Notes: generated by a model from the letters alone, not told the origin. Counted from the first letter of the stretch, positions 1 to 8,117 are shown. The stretch: DNA of 42,225 nucleotides from Lachnospiraceae bacterium UBA7196 (GCA_002490835.1 DKUU01000002.1:1-42225), one strand, 5' to 3'. Program-made: numbers and translations.

Positions 1-20
1 TGACCTTTTTTGACAGTCTG

Positions 21-58
21 AAATCCGCATTGTTAAAATGCGGATTTTTTTGTATACT
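21..58 (+). promoter_or_regulatory. Hairpin with T-tract merged into a promoter, upstream of the DUF3791 cassette
   Basis: A perfect 11-bp stem (21-31 pairs with 37-47, loop GTTAA) runs into a T-tract, as in an intrinsic terminator. A -35-like TTGTTA (30-35) and a -10 TATACT (53-58) sit exactly 17 bp apart, so the loop lies in the -35 region and the T-tract in the spacer. The same arrangement recurs at 4234-4273 with the same loop and the same bases after the T-tract. It could end transcription from the left and start the cassette at 98. The start site would be near 65. Confidence 0.6.
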
Positions 59-97
59 TAATGTGAAATCGGGTTAATTTGTTTGAGGAGGCTGCAC

Positions 98-313
98 ATG
101 AATAAGGAATCTTTTTCGTTCATCATATATATGATCCATGCCTGCGCAAATAAATGGAATATGATGCCTTCCGAAGTTTATCGGAAAATGCAGAGTGTAG
201 GATGTATTGACGGTTATCTTGTGCCGCATTATGATATTCTGCATACACAGGGCACTGGGTACATTGTGGACGATATCAAAGAATATCTGAAAGTACGGGG
301 GGTATTCGTATGA
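98..313 (+). CDS. DUF3791 domain protein
   Basis: A 71-residue, mostly helical small protein. The ATG at 98 is chosen because GAGGAGG lies just upstream at 85-91; an in-frame TTG at 83 would lie inside that site. The pattern EVYRKM, then IDGYLVPHYDILHTQG, then IVDDI is what I recognise as the DUF3791 family, whose biochemical role is not established. Its stop codon overlaps the start of the next gene by four bases (ATGA), so the two are probably co-translated. DUF3791 proteins are typically found next to DUF3990 genes, as here. A partner or antitoxin-like role is inference only. Confidence 0.75.
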   Translation: MNKESFSFIIYMIHACANKWNMMPSEVYRKMQSVGCIDGYLVPHYDILHTQGTGYIVDDIKEYLKVRGVFV

Positions 314-789
314 TCGTTTATCATGGATCAACAGAGGTCGTGGAGAAGCCGGATGTAGAACATTCTTATCGTTTGCTTGATTTTGGCAGGGGTTTCTATG
401 TAACGACGGTTAGAGAGCAGGCGGAAAGATGGGCGAGGCGTAAAGCGGATATTTTTGGCAAAAGTAAAGCAATCGTGAACATTTACCGGATGAATGATGA
501 TACTGCGGAATTTCAGGTAAAAACTTTTGAAGAAGATTTGATTGAATGGATTGATTTTGTGTGCAGATGCCGCGACGGAGAGAAGGATTATCAGAAATAT
601 GATCTGATATGCGGTAAGGTAGCAAACGACAAAGTGTTTCGAGTAGTGGATATGTATCATACGGGGATCTGGGATAAGGAGCGCGCTTTGGAAGAGATTA
701 AAGTTTATCCGTCCTATGACCAGATAGCTTTTATCAATCAGAGAGCGGTGGACGGGTTATTGCAATTCGAATCTTTTGAGGAGGTATAG
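310..789 (+). CDS. DUF3990 protein, ADP-ribosyltransferase-like fold
   Basis: A 159-residue protein. The N-terminus IVYHGS, followed by LDFGRGFYVTT and then QAERWARRK, fits the DUF3990 family. That family is placed by fold with ADP-ribosyltransferases: a His in the first strand, a Tyr in the GFY motif, then a helix with QA.WA. The usual C-terminal acidic catalytic position is unclear: the segment around YDQIAFINQR has Gln where many transferases have Glu. Activity could therefore be altered or use another residue. The gene overlaps the DUF3791 gene and is followed after three bases by a third small gene. Such cassettes are suspected conflict or toxin systems, but the target is unknown and nothing here proves toxicity. 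Confidence 0.7.
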   Translation: MIVYHGSTEVVEKPDVEHSYRLLDFGRGFYVTTVREQAERWARRKADIFGKSKAIVNIYRMNDDTAEFQVKTFEEDLIEWIDFVCRCRDGEKDYQKYDLICGKVANDKVFRVVDMYHTGIWDKERALEEIKVYPSYDQIAFINQRAVDGLLQFESFEEV

Positions 790-792
790 CTG

Positions 793-1032
793 ATGGATGG
801 GGAAGCATTAGAAAGAGTTTATCAGGAGAATCTGGAAGAGAGGATCATTGCGTACCTGTCTGAGATGAAGGACATTTCATTAGGAACAGCAATGGATATT
901 TATTATCACAGCAAACTAACAGATAAGATACACCGCGGTGTTGAAGGGATACAGTATCTTGATTATAAGGTGCTTGTTCAGATATTGTGCGAAACAGAAA
1001 AAGAATTATTTCAGGTTATCGTGCATAGCTAA
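793..1032 (+). CDS. Small helical protein, third gene of the DUF3791/DUF3990 cassette
   Basis: A 79-residue hypothetical protein starting three bases after the DUF3990 stop, with GAGGAGG (779-785) as its ribosome binding site inside the end of that gene. It reads as two or three helices with the segment MDIYYHSKLTDKI and then YLDYKVLVQIL. This loosely mirrors the IY/VY helix and terminal helix of the DUF3791 protein, so it may be a distant relative or a second partner. It has no membrane segment and no catalytic motif. I do not recognise a named family with confidence. Confidence 0.6.
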   Translation: MDGEALERVYQENLEERIIAYLSEMKDISLGTAMDIYYHSKLTDKIHRGVEGIQYLDYKVLVQILCETEKELFQVIVHS

Positions 1033-1104
1033 AACATTGAAGTCTTCGAAACAGTCGCGTATCGCGTCTTCATAAATGATAATCTGGGACATTCGCTTTA
1101 TCAT
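1006..1104 (-). CDS. Possible 32-residue ORF coupled to the HTH gene
   Basis: On the minus strand an ATG (1104-1102) overlaps the TGA of the HTH gene in an ATGA junction. It opens 32 codons beginning MIKRMSQIIIYEDAIRD and ending MHDNLK before TAA at 1006-1008. The overlap is typical of translational coupling. The product is a mixed helical peptide of no family I recognise. It overlaps the convergent 793-1032 gene tail to tail by 27 bases. It may be a real microprotein, the remnant of a longer gene, or chance. Confidence 0.3.
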   Translation of the reverse strand: MIKRMSQIIIYEDAIRDCFEDFNVLAMHDNLK

Positions 1105-1316
1105 GGCTCCTGCTCCCGTATCTCCAACAAATCAGAAATATCGCACTCCAGATATTCACATAAACGCACGATCAGGTTTGCGTCAATACGCTGAAAGTTA
1201 TCTTTACAATAACGGTTAAAATTTCCTCTCTGCAGGTCCAGATCCTTGCAGATTCTCGTCTTGCTTATCTTCTTTTCTTCCAGTAATTCCATGATGCGTA
1301 AATGTAAATACTTCAT
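1101..1316 (-). CDS. Small XRE/Cro-type helix-turn-helix regulator
   Basis: A 71-residue protein that is essentially one HTH domain. MKYLHLRIMELLEEKKISKTRICKDL gives helices 1 and 2, QRGNFNRYCKDN the recognition region, and ANLIVRLCEYLECDISDLLEI the typical Cro/C1 closing helices. It is likely a DNA-binding repressor. It is transcribed towards the DUF3791/DUF3990 cassette and away from the membrane gene at 1454. The AT-rich 1317-1453 interval between the two divergent genes is the natural place for its operator. Whether it controls the cassette, the membrane gene or itself cannot be told from sequence. Confidence 0.8.
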   Translation of the reverse strand: MKYLHLRIMELLEEKKISKTRICKDLDLQRGNFNRYCKDNFQRIDANLIVRLCEYLECDISDLLEIREQEP

Positions 1317-1453
1317 ATTTAAGTTATCTCCTGTATAGAGACATTATAAACACATATTAATTTTTTAAATACTATAAATATATACAATTAAGTAATAAGT
1401 AGTATATAATTAAATAGTATCTAAACATATAATCTATCAGGGAGAAGATAATC

Positions 1454-1705
1454 ATGCTGCAGTTAATTGGAATATATTTATCTTTTATATTTGCAATAGG
1501 TATACTCGCGATCGAGTTATGGTATGTGTTTAAGTGTCGCGGAAAAAAGGAGTGTTTTAATAGAAACTGCTTATATGCAAAGTTTTTTGATTGTTACCGT
1601 TATCATTATCGGGGCAATATCACAGAAGAAGAGGCGAAAGAGCTGTTAGAATATCTGGATCGCCTGATTCCGGAAACGAAAGAGGATGAATCCGAAGAAA
1701 CGTGA
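1454..1705 (+). CDS. Small single-pass membrane protein, unknown function
   Basis: An 83-residue protein preceded by GGGAGA (1440-1445). Residues 2-27 form one strongly hydrophobic segment ending at KCRGKK, which implies a membrane anchor with the rest in the cytoplasm. Four cysteines lie just after the membrane (FKCRG, KECFNRNC, FDC), a spacing that might bind metal. The tail is acidic (EEEAKELLEYLDRL and a run of E/D at the end). It is divergent from the HTH gene. No family recognised. Confidence 0.55.
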   Translation: MLQLIGIYLSFIFAIGILAIELWYVFKCRGKKECFNRNCLYAKFFDCYRYHYRGNITEEEAKELLEYLDRLIPETKEDESEET

Positions 1706-1773
1706 CTGCCTGTAAATAATGCACAAAATTTTATATCAAATATATGTTTTTTGTATAAATTTTACAATTATTC

Positions 1774-1802
1774 TGTAAAAATCTCCCCATTTGTAATATA
1801 AT
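1774..1802 (+). promoter_or_regulatory. Candidate promoter of glgC
   Basis: A consensus TATAAT lies at 1797-1802, 36 bases before the glgC start, with a weak TGTAAA 17 bp upstream at 1774-1779. An inverted repeat (TTGTA at 1751-1755, TACAA at 1763-1767) sits just upstream and could be an operator. The AGGAGG at 1824-1829 is the glgC ribosome binding site. The -10 is convincing; the -35 is poor, so an activator may help. Confidence 0.45.
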
Positions 1803-1838
1803 CATTTTAATAGGAAGAAAAACAGGAGGTAACGTATT

Positions 1839-3044
1839 ATGGCAAAAGAAATGATCGCAATGCTTCTTGCCGGCGGACAGGGCTCGCGCCTTTACGCACT
1901 CACAGACAAGCTGGCAAAACCGGCAGTTCCTTTTGGCGGCAAGTATCGTATTATTGACTTTCCGCTGTCCAACTGCGTCAATTCAGGTATCGATACTGTG
2001 GGTATCCTCACACAGTATCAGCCGCTGGAGCTGAACGAATACATCGGAAACGGCCAGCCTTGGGATCTTGACCGTCTCTACGGCGGCGTACATGTCCTGC
2101 CGCCCTACCAGAAGGCGCACGGGTCCGACTGGTACAAGGGCACGGCAAATGCGATTTACCAAAACATTTCGTTTATTGAGCGCTACGATCCGAAATATGT
2201 GATCATTCTTTCGGGCGATCAGATCTGCAAGCAGGATTACAGCGATTTTCTGGAATTTCACAAAGAAAAGAACGCGGAGTTCAGCGTTGCCGTGATGGAA
2301 GTGCCTTGGGAAGAGGCGTCCCGCTTCGGCCTGATGGTAGCCGATGAAAATGATAAGATCACGGAATTTCAGGAAAAACCGAAGAATCCGAAGTCCAATC
2401 TGGCATCCATGGGCATCTATATCTTTAACTGGGACATCCTGAAAAAATATCTGGAGGAGGACGAGGCGGATCCGGACTCCGAGAATGACTTCGGCAATAA
2501 CATTATCCCGAATCTGCTCCGTGATAACCGGCAGATGTACGCTTATCGCTTCAGCGGTTACTGGAAGGATGTGGGAACTATTTCTTCCTTATGGGAAGCC
2601 AATATGGAAGTCCTCGATCCGGAACACAGCGGCATCAATCTTTTTGATGAAGATTGGAAGATTTATAGTCGTAATACCGGTATGACGGGGCATAAGATCA
2701 ATGCGGGCGCGGTCGTGGAAAATGCCATGATTACCGACGGCTGCCGCATCAAAGGCACGGTGAAGCACTCCGTTTTATTCGGCGGCGTTAAGGTAGAATC
2801 CGGCGCGGTCGTGGAGGATGCCGTGGTCATGGGCGGCACGACCGTCAAGGCAGGCGCGGTCGTAAAGCACTGCATTGTAGCGGAAAACGTGACGATCGGT
2901 GAGAATGCCGTGGTTGGCGCGATGCCTACGGAGGAGGAAAAAGGCGTGGCCACTATCGGTTCCGGCGTTATCATAGGCGAGGGCGTCGTGGTAGGGCCCA
3001 ATGCCATGGTTAGAGAAAATGTGGAAGGCGGTGAGGTAGAATGA
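1839..3044 (+). CDS. glgC: Glucose-1-phosphate adenylyltransferase (ADP-glucose pyrophosphorylase)
   Basis: A 401-residue cytoplasmic enzyme that makes ADP-glucose from glucose-1-phosphate and ATP, the committed step of glycogen synthesis. The N-terminal nucleotidyltransferase domain shows the nucleotide loop AGGQGSRLYALT, then KPAVPFGGKYRIIDFPLSNC, the metal-site SGDQI, and the sugar-phosphate motif EFQEKPKNPKS. The C-terminal third is a left-handed beta-helix of repeated hexapeptides (for example GCRIKG, SGAVVEDAVV, GTTVKAGAVV). AGGAGG precedes the ATG. Its stop overlaps the start of glgD by four bases, so the two subunits are probably made together. Length and motifs are normal for the family. 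Confidence 0.95.
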   Translation: MAKEMIAMLLAGGQGSRLYALTDKLAKPAVPFGGKYRIIDFPLSNCVNSGIDTVGILTQYQPLELNEYIGNGQPWDLDRLYGGVHVLPPYQKAHGSDWYKGTANAIYQNISFIERYDPKYVIILSGDQICKQDYSDFLEFHKEKNAEFSVAVMEVPWEEASRFGLMVADENDKITEFQEKPKNPKSNLASMGIYIFNWDILKKYLEEDEADPDSENDFGNNIIPNLLRDNRQMYAYRFSGYWKDVGTISSLWEANMEVLDPEHSGINLFDEDWKIYSRNTGMTGHKINAGAVVENAMITDGCRIKGTVKHSVLFGGVKVESGAVVEDAVVMGGTTVKAGAVVKHCIVAENVTIGENAVVGAMPTEEEKGVATIGSGVIIGEGVVVGPNAMVRENVEGGEVE

Positions 3045-4186
3045 TTAAGTCAAGCACAGATGTGATCGGTATTATTTTTCCTAACAGTTATGACGATCTG
3101 GTCCCGGAGCTGGTGGGCGTGCGGTTGATGGCTTCCATTCCCTTTGCCAGCCGTTACCGCATCATTGATTTTGTTCTCTCCAGTATGTCTCATTCCGGCA
3201 TCGATAACATTTCCGTTGTCGTAAACAAGAACTACCATTCTCTGATGGACCATCTGGGCTCCGGGCGCGAGTGGGATCTGGTACGCAAAAACGGCGGCCT
3301 GCACATTTTCCCGCCCTTTGCGGAGAAACAGGTGGGCGGCCCCTATGTGGGTCGTGCCGGTGCGCTGGCGAACCTTTTAGGCTTCTTAAAGGACCAGAAA
3401 GAGAAATATGTGATCATGGCGGATACCAATATCGTTGTGAACTTTAATTTCAATGCGATGCTGCAGGCACATATGGACAGCGGCGCGGATCTGACCATTG
3501 CTTACAATGAACAGGAGATACCAAAAGAGCTGCTCGATTACCAGACCAACGACAGGATCTTCTATTATACCTTTGAAGTGGAACAGGGGCGCATCCGTAA
3601 AGTGTGCATCAATCCAAAGACGGAGGGCATACAGAATACGTCCATGAATATTTTCGTGATCGAGCGTGAGCTGCTGATTGACCTTGTCAGCAATGCGTAC
3701 ATGGAGGGCCGTTCCTTCTTTATGCGTGACGTCATCATGCCCCAGCTTGGAAAGCTGAACGTGCAGGCCTACAAGTATACGGAGTACGTGGCGCGCATCA
3801 ACGGCATGAAGAGTTATTTTGAAGAGAATATGAAGCTTTTGGATGATTACAATCTGGACGCGCTTTTCTCGGCAGCGCCCATCTATACGAAGATCCGCGG
3901 CGACAATCCGACGCATTACAAGGACGGCGCAAAGGTGCAGAACGTGATGATGGCCGACGGCTGCGTGATCGAGGGTGAAGTGGAGAACAGCGTGATCTTC
4001 CGTGGCGTCAAAGTCGGCAAGGGCGCAAGGATCAAGAATTGTATCCTCATGCAGGACACCGTGGTGGAGGCCGGCGCGAGTGTGGAATATCTCATTACTG
4101 ACAAGAATGTCACGATTTCGGCCGGTAAGGAGATGAAGGGCACCGATACCTTCCCGGTCTATATTGAAAAATTTAAGACCGTGTAG
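3041..4186 (+). CDS. glgD: Glucose-1-phosphate adenylyltransferase regulatory subunit GlgD
   Basis: A 381-residue paralogue of GlgC that keeps the fold (SRYRIIDFVLSSMSHSGI, REWDLVRKNGGLHIFPP, and C-terminal hexapeptide repeats) but has lost the nucleotide loop. The N-terminus reads IGIIFPNSYDDLVPE in place of GGxGxRL, and SGDQI is replaced by MADTN. This is the known Firmicutes arrangement in which GlgD is thought to be non-catalytic or weakly catalytic and to tune GlgC in a mixed tetramer. The ATGA overlap with glgC fits fixed stoichiometry. No branching enzyme or glycogen synthase gene lies nearby. Confidence 0.92.
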   Translation: MIKSSTDVIGIIFPNSYDDLVPELVGVRLMASIPFASRYRIIDFVLSSMSHSGIDNISVVVNKNYHSLMDHLGSGREWDLVRKNGGLHIFPPFAEKQVGGPYVGRAGALANLLGFLKDQKEKYVIMADTNIVVNFNFNAMLQAHMDSGADLTIAYNEQEIPKELLDYQTNDRIFYYTFEVEQGRIRKVCINPKTEGIQNTSMNIFVIERELLIDLVSNAYMEGRSFFMRDVIMPQLGKLNVQAYKYTEYVARINGMKSYFEENMKLLDDYNLDALFSAAPIYTKIRGDNPTHYKDGAKVQNVMMADGCVIEGEVENSVIFRGVKVGKGARIKNCILMQDTVVEAGASVEYLITDKNVTISAGKEMKGTDTFPVYIEKFKTV

Positions 4187-4233
4187 GGGAGCCGCAGGCG
4201 CAAATCGGACAGATTAAATTACAGGCGTTACAG

Positions 4234-4273
4234 AAAAAACTGCATTGTTAAAATGCAGTTTTTTTTGTATACT
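4234..4273 (+). promoter_or_regulatory. Hairpin with T-tract merged into a promoter, between glgD and carB
   Basis: A 13-bp perfect stem (4234-4246 with 4252-4264) has loop GTTAA, and its 3' arm runs into the T-tract. TTGTTA (4245-4250) and TATACT (4268-4273) are 17 bp apart. Core stem-loop bases, the T-tract and the following GTATACTTA match the module at 21-58. It probably terminates glgCD and starts carB, whose ATG lies 50 bases beyond the -10. Confidence 0.65.
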
Positions 4274-4322
4274 TATTTTTGGAACGAAAACAGATACGAG
4301 ATAGAGGGGAGACAGAGAAAGC

Positions 4323-7300
4323 ATGCCACGCAGAAATGACATTCACAAAGTACTGATCATCGGATCGGGTCCGATCATCATCGGACAGGCCTGCGAGTTT
4401 GACTATTCAGGGACGCAGGCGTGTAAGGCGCTTCGAAAACTGGGGTATGAGATCGTGTTGGTAAATTCCAATCCGGCGACGATCATGACGGACCCGGAGA
4501 CGGCGGATGTGACTTATATTGAGCCGCTCAATGTGGAACGGCTGGAACAGATCATAGCGAAGGAACGACCCGACGCGTTGCTTCCTAATCTGGGCGGGCA
4601 GTCGGGCCTGAATCTCTGTGCAGAGTTAAACAAGGCCGGTATTTTAGAGAAATACGGCGTTAAGGTCATCGGCGTGCAGGTGGACGCGATTGAGCGCGGC
4701 GAGGACCGTATTGAGTTTAAGAAGACCATGAACGCGTTAGGCATTGAGATGGCCCGCAGCGAGGTGGCCTACTCTGTGGAAGAAGCGCTTTCCATTGCAG
4801 ATCAGCTCGGTTATCCGGTGGTGCTTCGCCCTGCTTACACCATGGGCGGCGCTGGCGGCGGTCTTGTCTATAACAGGGACGAGTTAAAGGTGGTCTGCGC
4901 CAGAGGCTTACAGGCGAGTCTGGTGGGACAGGTGCTGGTGGAGGAGTCGATCCTTGGCTGGGAAGAGCTGGAACTCGAGGTGGTAAGGGATGCGGAGAAC
5001 AACATCATCACCGTCTGCTTCATTGAAAACATCGATCCGCTGGGGGTCCATACGGGCGATTCCTTCTGCTCAGCGCCCATGCTGACGATCTCTGAGGAGT
5101 GCCAGAAAAAGCTGCAGGAGCAAGCCTATCGCATCGTGGAATCGGTGCAGGTGATCGGCGGCACGAACGTGCAGTTTGCGCACGACCCGGTGACGGACCG
5201 CATCATCGTCATCGAGATCAATCCCCGCACATCCCGCTCTTCGGCGCTGGCGAGCAAGGCCACGGGTTTCCCGATCGCGCTGGTGTCCTCGATGCTGGCG
5301 GCGGGGCTTACGTTAAAGGACATTCCCTGCGGCAAGTACGGGACTTTGGACAAATATAAGCCGGACGGCGACTATGTGGTGATCAAGTTTGCGCGCTGGG
5401 CCTTTGAGAAATTTAAAGGCGTGGAGGACAAGCTGGGCACCCAGATGCGCGCTGTGGGCGAGGTCATGAGCATCGGTAAGACCTATAAGGAAGCGTTTCA
5501 GAAGGCGATCCGTTCTCTGGAGACCGGGCGTTATGGTCTGGGTCACGCAAAGGATTTCGATACGCTGCCGAAGGAAGAACTGTTAAGGCGGCTGAACACC
5601 CCTTCCAGCGAGCGGCATTTTCTGATGTATGAGGCGCTCAGAAAAGGCGCGACGGTGGAAGAAATATTTGAAATTACGAAAGTAAAAGCATATTTCATCG
5701 AGCAGATGAAGGAGCTGGTGGAGGAAGAGGAGTCTATCCTACAGCATCAGGGAAAGATGCTGCCCGACGAGATGCTGGTAACAGCCAAGAAGGACGGCTT
5801 TTCCGACAAGTACTTAAGCCAGCTTTTACAGATTCCGGAAGCGGATATCCGTGCCCGCCGCCTTGCGCTAGGTGTGGAGGAGGCATGGGAGGGCGTGCAT
5901 GTCAGCGGTACCGAAAACAGCGCTTACTACTATTCAACCTACAATGCGCCGGACAAAAATCCGGTCAATGAAGAAAAGCAGAAGATCATGATCCTCGGCG
6001 GCGGTCCCAACCGCATCGGACAGGGCATTGAGTTCGACTACTGCTGCGTACATGCGGCGATGGCCTTAAAGAAGCTGGGCTTCGAGACGATTATTGTAAA
6101 CTGTAATCCGGAGACGGTGTCTACTGACTACGACACATCGGACAAGTTGTATTTTGAACCGCTGACCTTGGAGGATGTGCTGAGTATCTATAACAAAGAA
6201 AAGCCTCTGGGTGTGATTGCGCAGTTTGGCGGGCAGACGCCCCTAAATCTGGCTTCCGAGCTGGAGCAGAACGGGGTGCGCATTCTGGGGACTTCCCCTT
6301 CCGTCATCGATCTGGCGGAGGACCGCGACCAGTTCCGCGCGATGATGGAGAAACTGGAGATTCCCATGCCGGAGTCGGGGATGGCGACTACGGTGGAAGA
6401 AGCGATCTCCATTGCATCAGACATCGGCTATCCGGTGATGGTGCGGCCTTCCTACGTGCTGGGCGGCAGAGGCATGGAAGTGGTCTACGACGACGAGAGC
6501 ATGACGGAGTACATGAATGCGGCGGTGGGCGTGACGCCCGACCGGCCGATCCTCATCGACCGTTTCTTAAATCATGCGCTGGAATGTGAGGCGGACGCGA
6601 TCAGCGACGGCTCTCATGCCTTTGTGCCTGCGGTGATGGAGCATATCGAGCTGGCCGGCATCCATTCCGGCGATTCGGCCTGCATTATCCCTTCGGTGCA
6701 TATCCCGCCGGAGAGCGTGGAGACGATCAAGGAGTATACCAGAAAGATCGCGGAGGAGATGCACGTCAAAGGGTTGATGAACATGCAGTACGCGATCGAG
6801 AACGGCAAGGTGTTCGTGCTGGAAGCGAACCCAAGGGCGTCCCGCACCGTGCCGCTGGTGTCCAAGGTCTGTAATATCCGCATGGTACCGCTTGCCACCG
6901 AGATCATTACGGCGGAGCTGACGGGGCGGCCCTCACCGATCGCGGGCTTAAAAGAACAGGTGATACCGAATTACGGTGTCAAGGAAGCGGTGTTCCCCTT
7001 CAATATGTTCCCGGAGGTAGACCCGATTCTGGGGCCGGAAATGCGCTCCACGGGCGAAGTGCTGGGACTTTCCCGCTCCTACGGCGAAGCCTTCTTCAAG
7101 GCGCAGGAGGCGGTACAGTCCAAGCTGCCGCTTGAGGGGACGGTGCTGATTTCCGTGAATAAAAAGGATAAGGACGAAGTGGTGGGCGTGGCGCGAAGCC
7201 TTGCCGACGACGGTTTCAAGATCGTGGCGACAGAGGGTACTTATAACCTGATCACGGCGGCCGGGATTCCCGCCACGAAAGCAAAGAAGCTCTACGAGGG

Positions 7301-7550
7301 GCGGCCTAACGTGGGCGATATGATCACCAACGGCGATTTTGACCTTATCATCAATTCTCCCGTGGGCAAGGACAGCATCCACGACGACAGCTACCTGCGC
7401 AAGGCGGCGATCAAGGCAAAAGCGCCTTATATCACCACGGTAGCGGCGGCAAAGGTGACCGCGGAGGGGATCCATTACTTAAAGACCCATAAGGGCAGCG
7501 AGGTGAAATCCTTACAGGAGCTGCATGGGGAGATTCATGACAAAGCGTGA
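4323..7550 (+). CDS. carB: Carbamoyl-phosphate synthase large subunit
   Basis: A 1075-residue protein of normal length for CarB, which makes carbamoyl phosphate from bicarbonate, ammonia (supplied by CarA from glutamine) and two ATP for pyrimidine and arginine synthesis. Two homologous halves are visible. Each starts with a biotin-carboxylase-like domain (IIGSGPIIIGQACEFDYSG near residue 12; ILGGGPNRIGQGIEFDYC near residue 558), followed by an ATP-grasp domain with glycine loops (AYTMGGAGGG; SYVLGGRGMEVV) and the metal-binding EINPRTSRSSALASK and EANPRASRTVPLVSK. The C-terminus (LADDGFKIVATEGTYN) is the MGS-like allosteric domain. GGGGAG lies upstream of the ATG. The oddity is context: no carA or pyrimidine/arginine gene adjoins it. 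Confidence 0.96.
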   Translation: MPRRNDIHKVLIIGSGPIIIGQACEFDYSGTQACKALRKLGYEIVLVNSNPATIMTDPETADVTYIEPLNVERLEQIIAKERPDALLPNLGGQSGLNLCAELNKAGILEKYGVKVIGVQVDAIERGEDRIEFKKTMNALGIEMARSEVAYSVEEALSIADQLGYPVVLRPAYTMGGAGGGLVYNRDELKVVCARGLQASLVGQVLVEESILGWEELELEVVRDAENNIITVCFIENIDPLGVHTGDSFCSAPMLTISEECQKKLQEQAYRIVESVQVIGGTNVQFAHDPVTDRIIVIEINPRTSRSSALASKATGFPIALVSSMLAAGLTLKDIPCGKYGTLDKYKPDGDYVVIKFARWAFEKFKGVEDKLGTQMRAVGEVMSIGKTYKEAFQKAIRSLETGRYGLGHAKDFDTLPKEELLRRLNTPSSERHFLMYEALRKGATVEEIFEITKVKAYFIEQMKELVEEEESILQHQGKMLPDEMLVTAKKDGFSDKYLSQLLQIPEADIRARRLALGVEEAWEGVHVSGTENSAYYYSTYNAPDKNPVNEEKQKIMILGGGPNRIGQGIEFDYCCVHAAMALKKLGFETIIVNCNPETVSTDYDTSDKLYFEPLTLEDVLSIYNKEKPLGVIAQFGGQTPLNLASELEQNGVRILGTSPSVIDLAEDRDQFRAMMEKLEIPMPESGMATTVEEAISIASDIGYPVMVRPSYVLGGRGMEVVYDDESMTEYMNAAVGVTPDRPILIDRFLNHALECEADAISDGSHAFVPAVMEHIELAGIHSGDSACIIPSVHIPPESVETIKEYTRKIAEEMHVKGLMNMQYAIENGKVFVLEANPRASRTVPLVSKVCNIRMVPLATEIITAELTGRPSPIAGLKEQVIPNYGVKEAVFPFNMFPEVDPILGPEMRSTGEVLGLSRSYGEAFFKAQEAVQSKLPLEGTVLISVNKKDKDEVVGVARSLADDGFKIVATEGTYNLITAAGIPATKAKKLYEGRPNVGDMITNGDFDLIINSPVGKDSIHDDSYLRKAAIKAKAPYITTVAAAKVTAEGIHYLKTHKGSEVKSLQELHGEIHDKA

Positions 7551-7592
7551 CTGGATACAGAATAAAAATTTATGGGAAAGGATAGAAGGAAA

Positions 7593-7973
7593 ATGAAATT
7601 GGATGCGAATGCAGTAGCAAAGTGGGAGGCGTCTCTGAGAGAAGCGAAGTATATGGACGAAGATGATCATATCATCGAGCATACGAAGGGCGATTTATGG
7701 GAAATGATGTCCCAGACCAGAGGAAATTATTTCTTCACGAATGAGAAGTTCATCTTTGTCGGCGGTCTGTTGGGTGCCAGCAATTTCGCGGTAAAGTACA
7801 GCGATATCAAAGAGATGAAATTGGTCAATGTGGGCGGTCTGATTCCTATCATTCCCACAGGGATCAAGGTGACCTGTCAAAATCCCGAAAACGGAAAGAT
7901 GGTGAAACATAAATGCTCTGTCATGAAGCGCAAAGAGTGGATGGAGTTTCTGCGGGAAAAGGCGGGACTGTGA
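7593..7973 (+). CDS. Small PH/GRAM-like domain protein
   Basis: A 126-residue soluble protein. The ATG at 7593 is preferred to one at 7572, because an AAAGGA site (7577-7582) and AGAAGG lie between the two. After an N-terminal helix, the segment TRGNYFFTNEKFIFVGG, then VKYSDIKEMKLVNVGGLIPIIPTGIKV and a last helix EWMEFLREK, has the strand pattern of a bacterial PH or GRAM domain (the YFFTNEKFIFV strand pair followed by I-x-y-x-D-I). Function is unknown. It follows carB by about 40 bases and probably shares its transcript. Confidence 0.6.
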   Translation: MKLDANAVAKWEASLREAKYMDEDDHIIEHTKGDLWEMMSQTRGNYFFTNEKFIFVGGLLGASNFAVKYSDIKEMKLVNVGGLIPIIPTGIKVTCQNPENGKMVKHKCSVMKRKEWMEFLREKAGL

Positions 7974-8050
7974 GTACATAGGAAATTTGATTCGAAGTGA
8001 TATATCCAGACGGCTAAAATGAATCTTTTAGGTTAGAAAGATTGTATGGG

Positions 8051-8117
8051 AATATGCAAAAGTTTTTATGATAGAAAATAAAAACTTTTGCATATTTTTA
8101 ATTTTTTGTGTTATACT
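8051..8117 (+). promoter_or_regulatory. 19-bp inverted repeat with T-tracts feeding into the ATPase promoter
   Basis: Perfect 19-bp arms (8051-8069 and 8078-8096) around an 8-base loop are followed by T-rich sequence, so this can act as an intrinsic terminator for the carB-side transcript. The 3' arm holds TTGCAT (8088-8093), which with TATACT (8112-8117) 18 bp later forms a promoter for the ATPase at 8148. The layout matches the two smaller modules at 21 and 4234, though the stem sequence differs. Confidence 0.6.

Noticed and set aside
3386..7475. Long antisense frames opposite glgD and carB
   Set aside because: They are mirror frames of strongly coding genes, full of His, Arg and Asp, and have no start signals.
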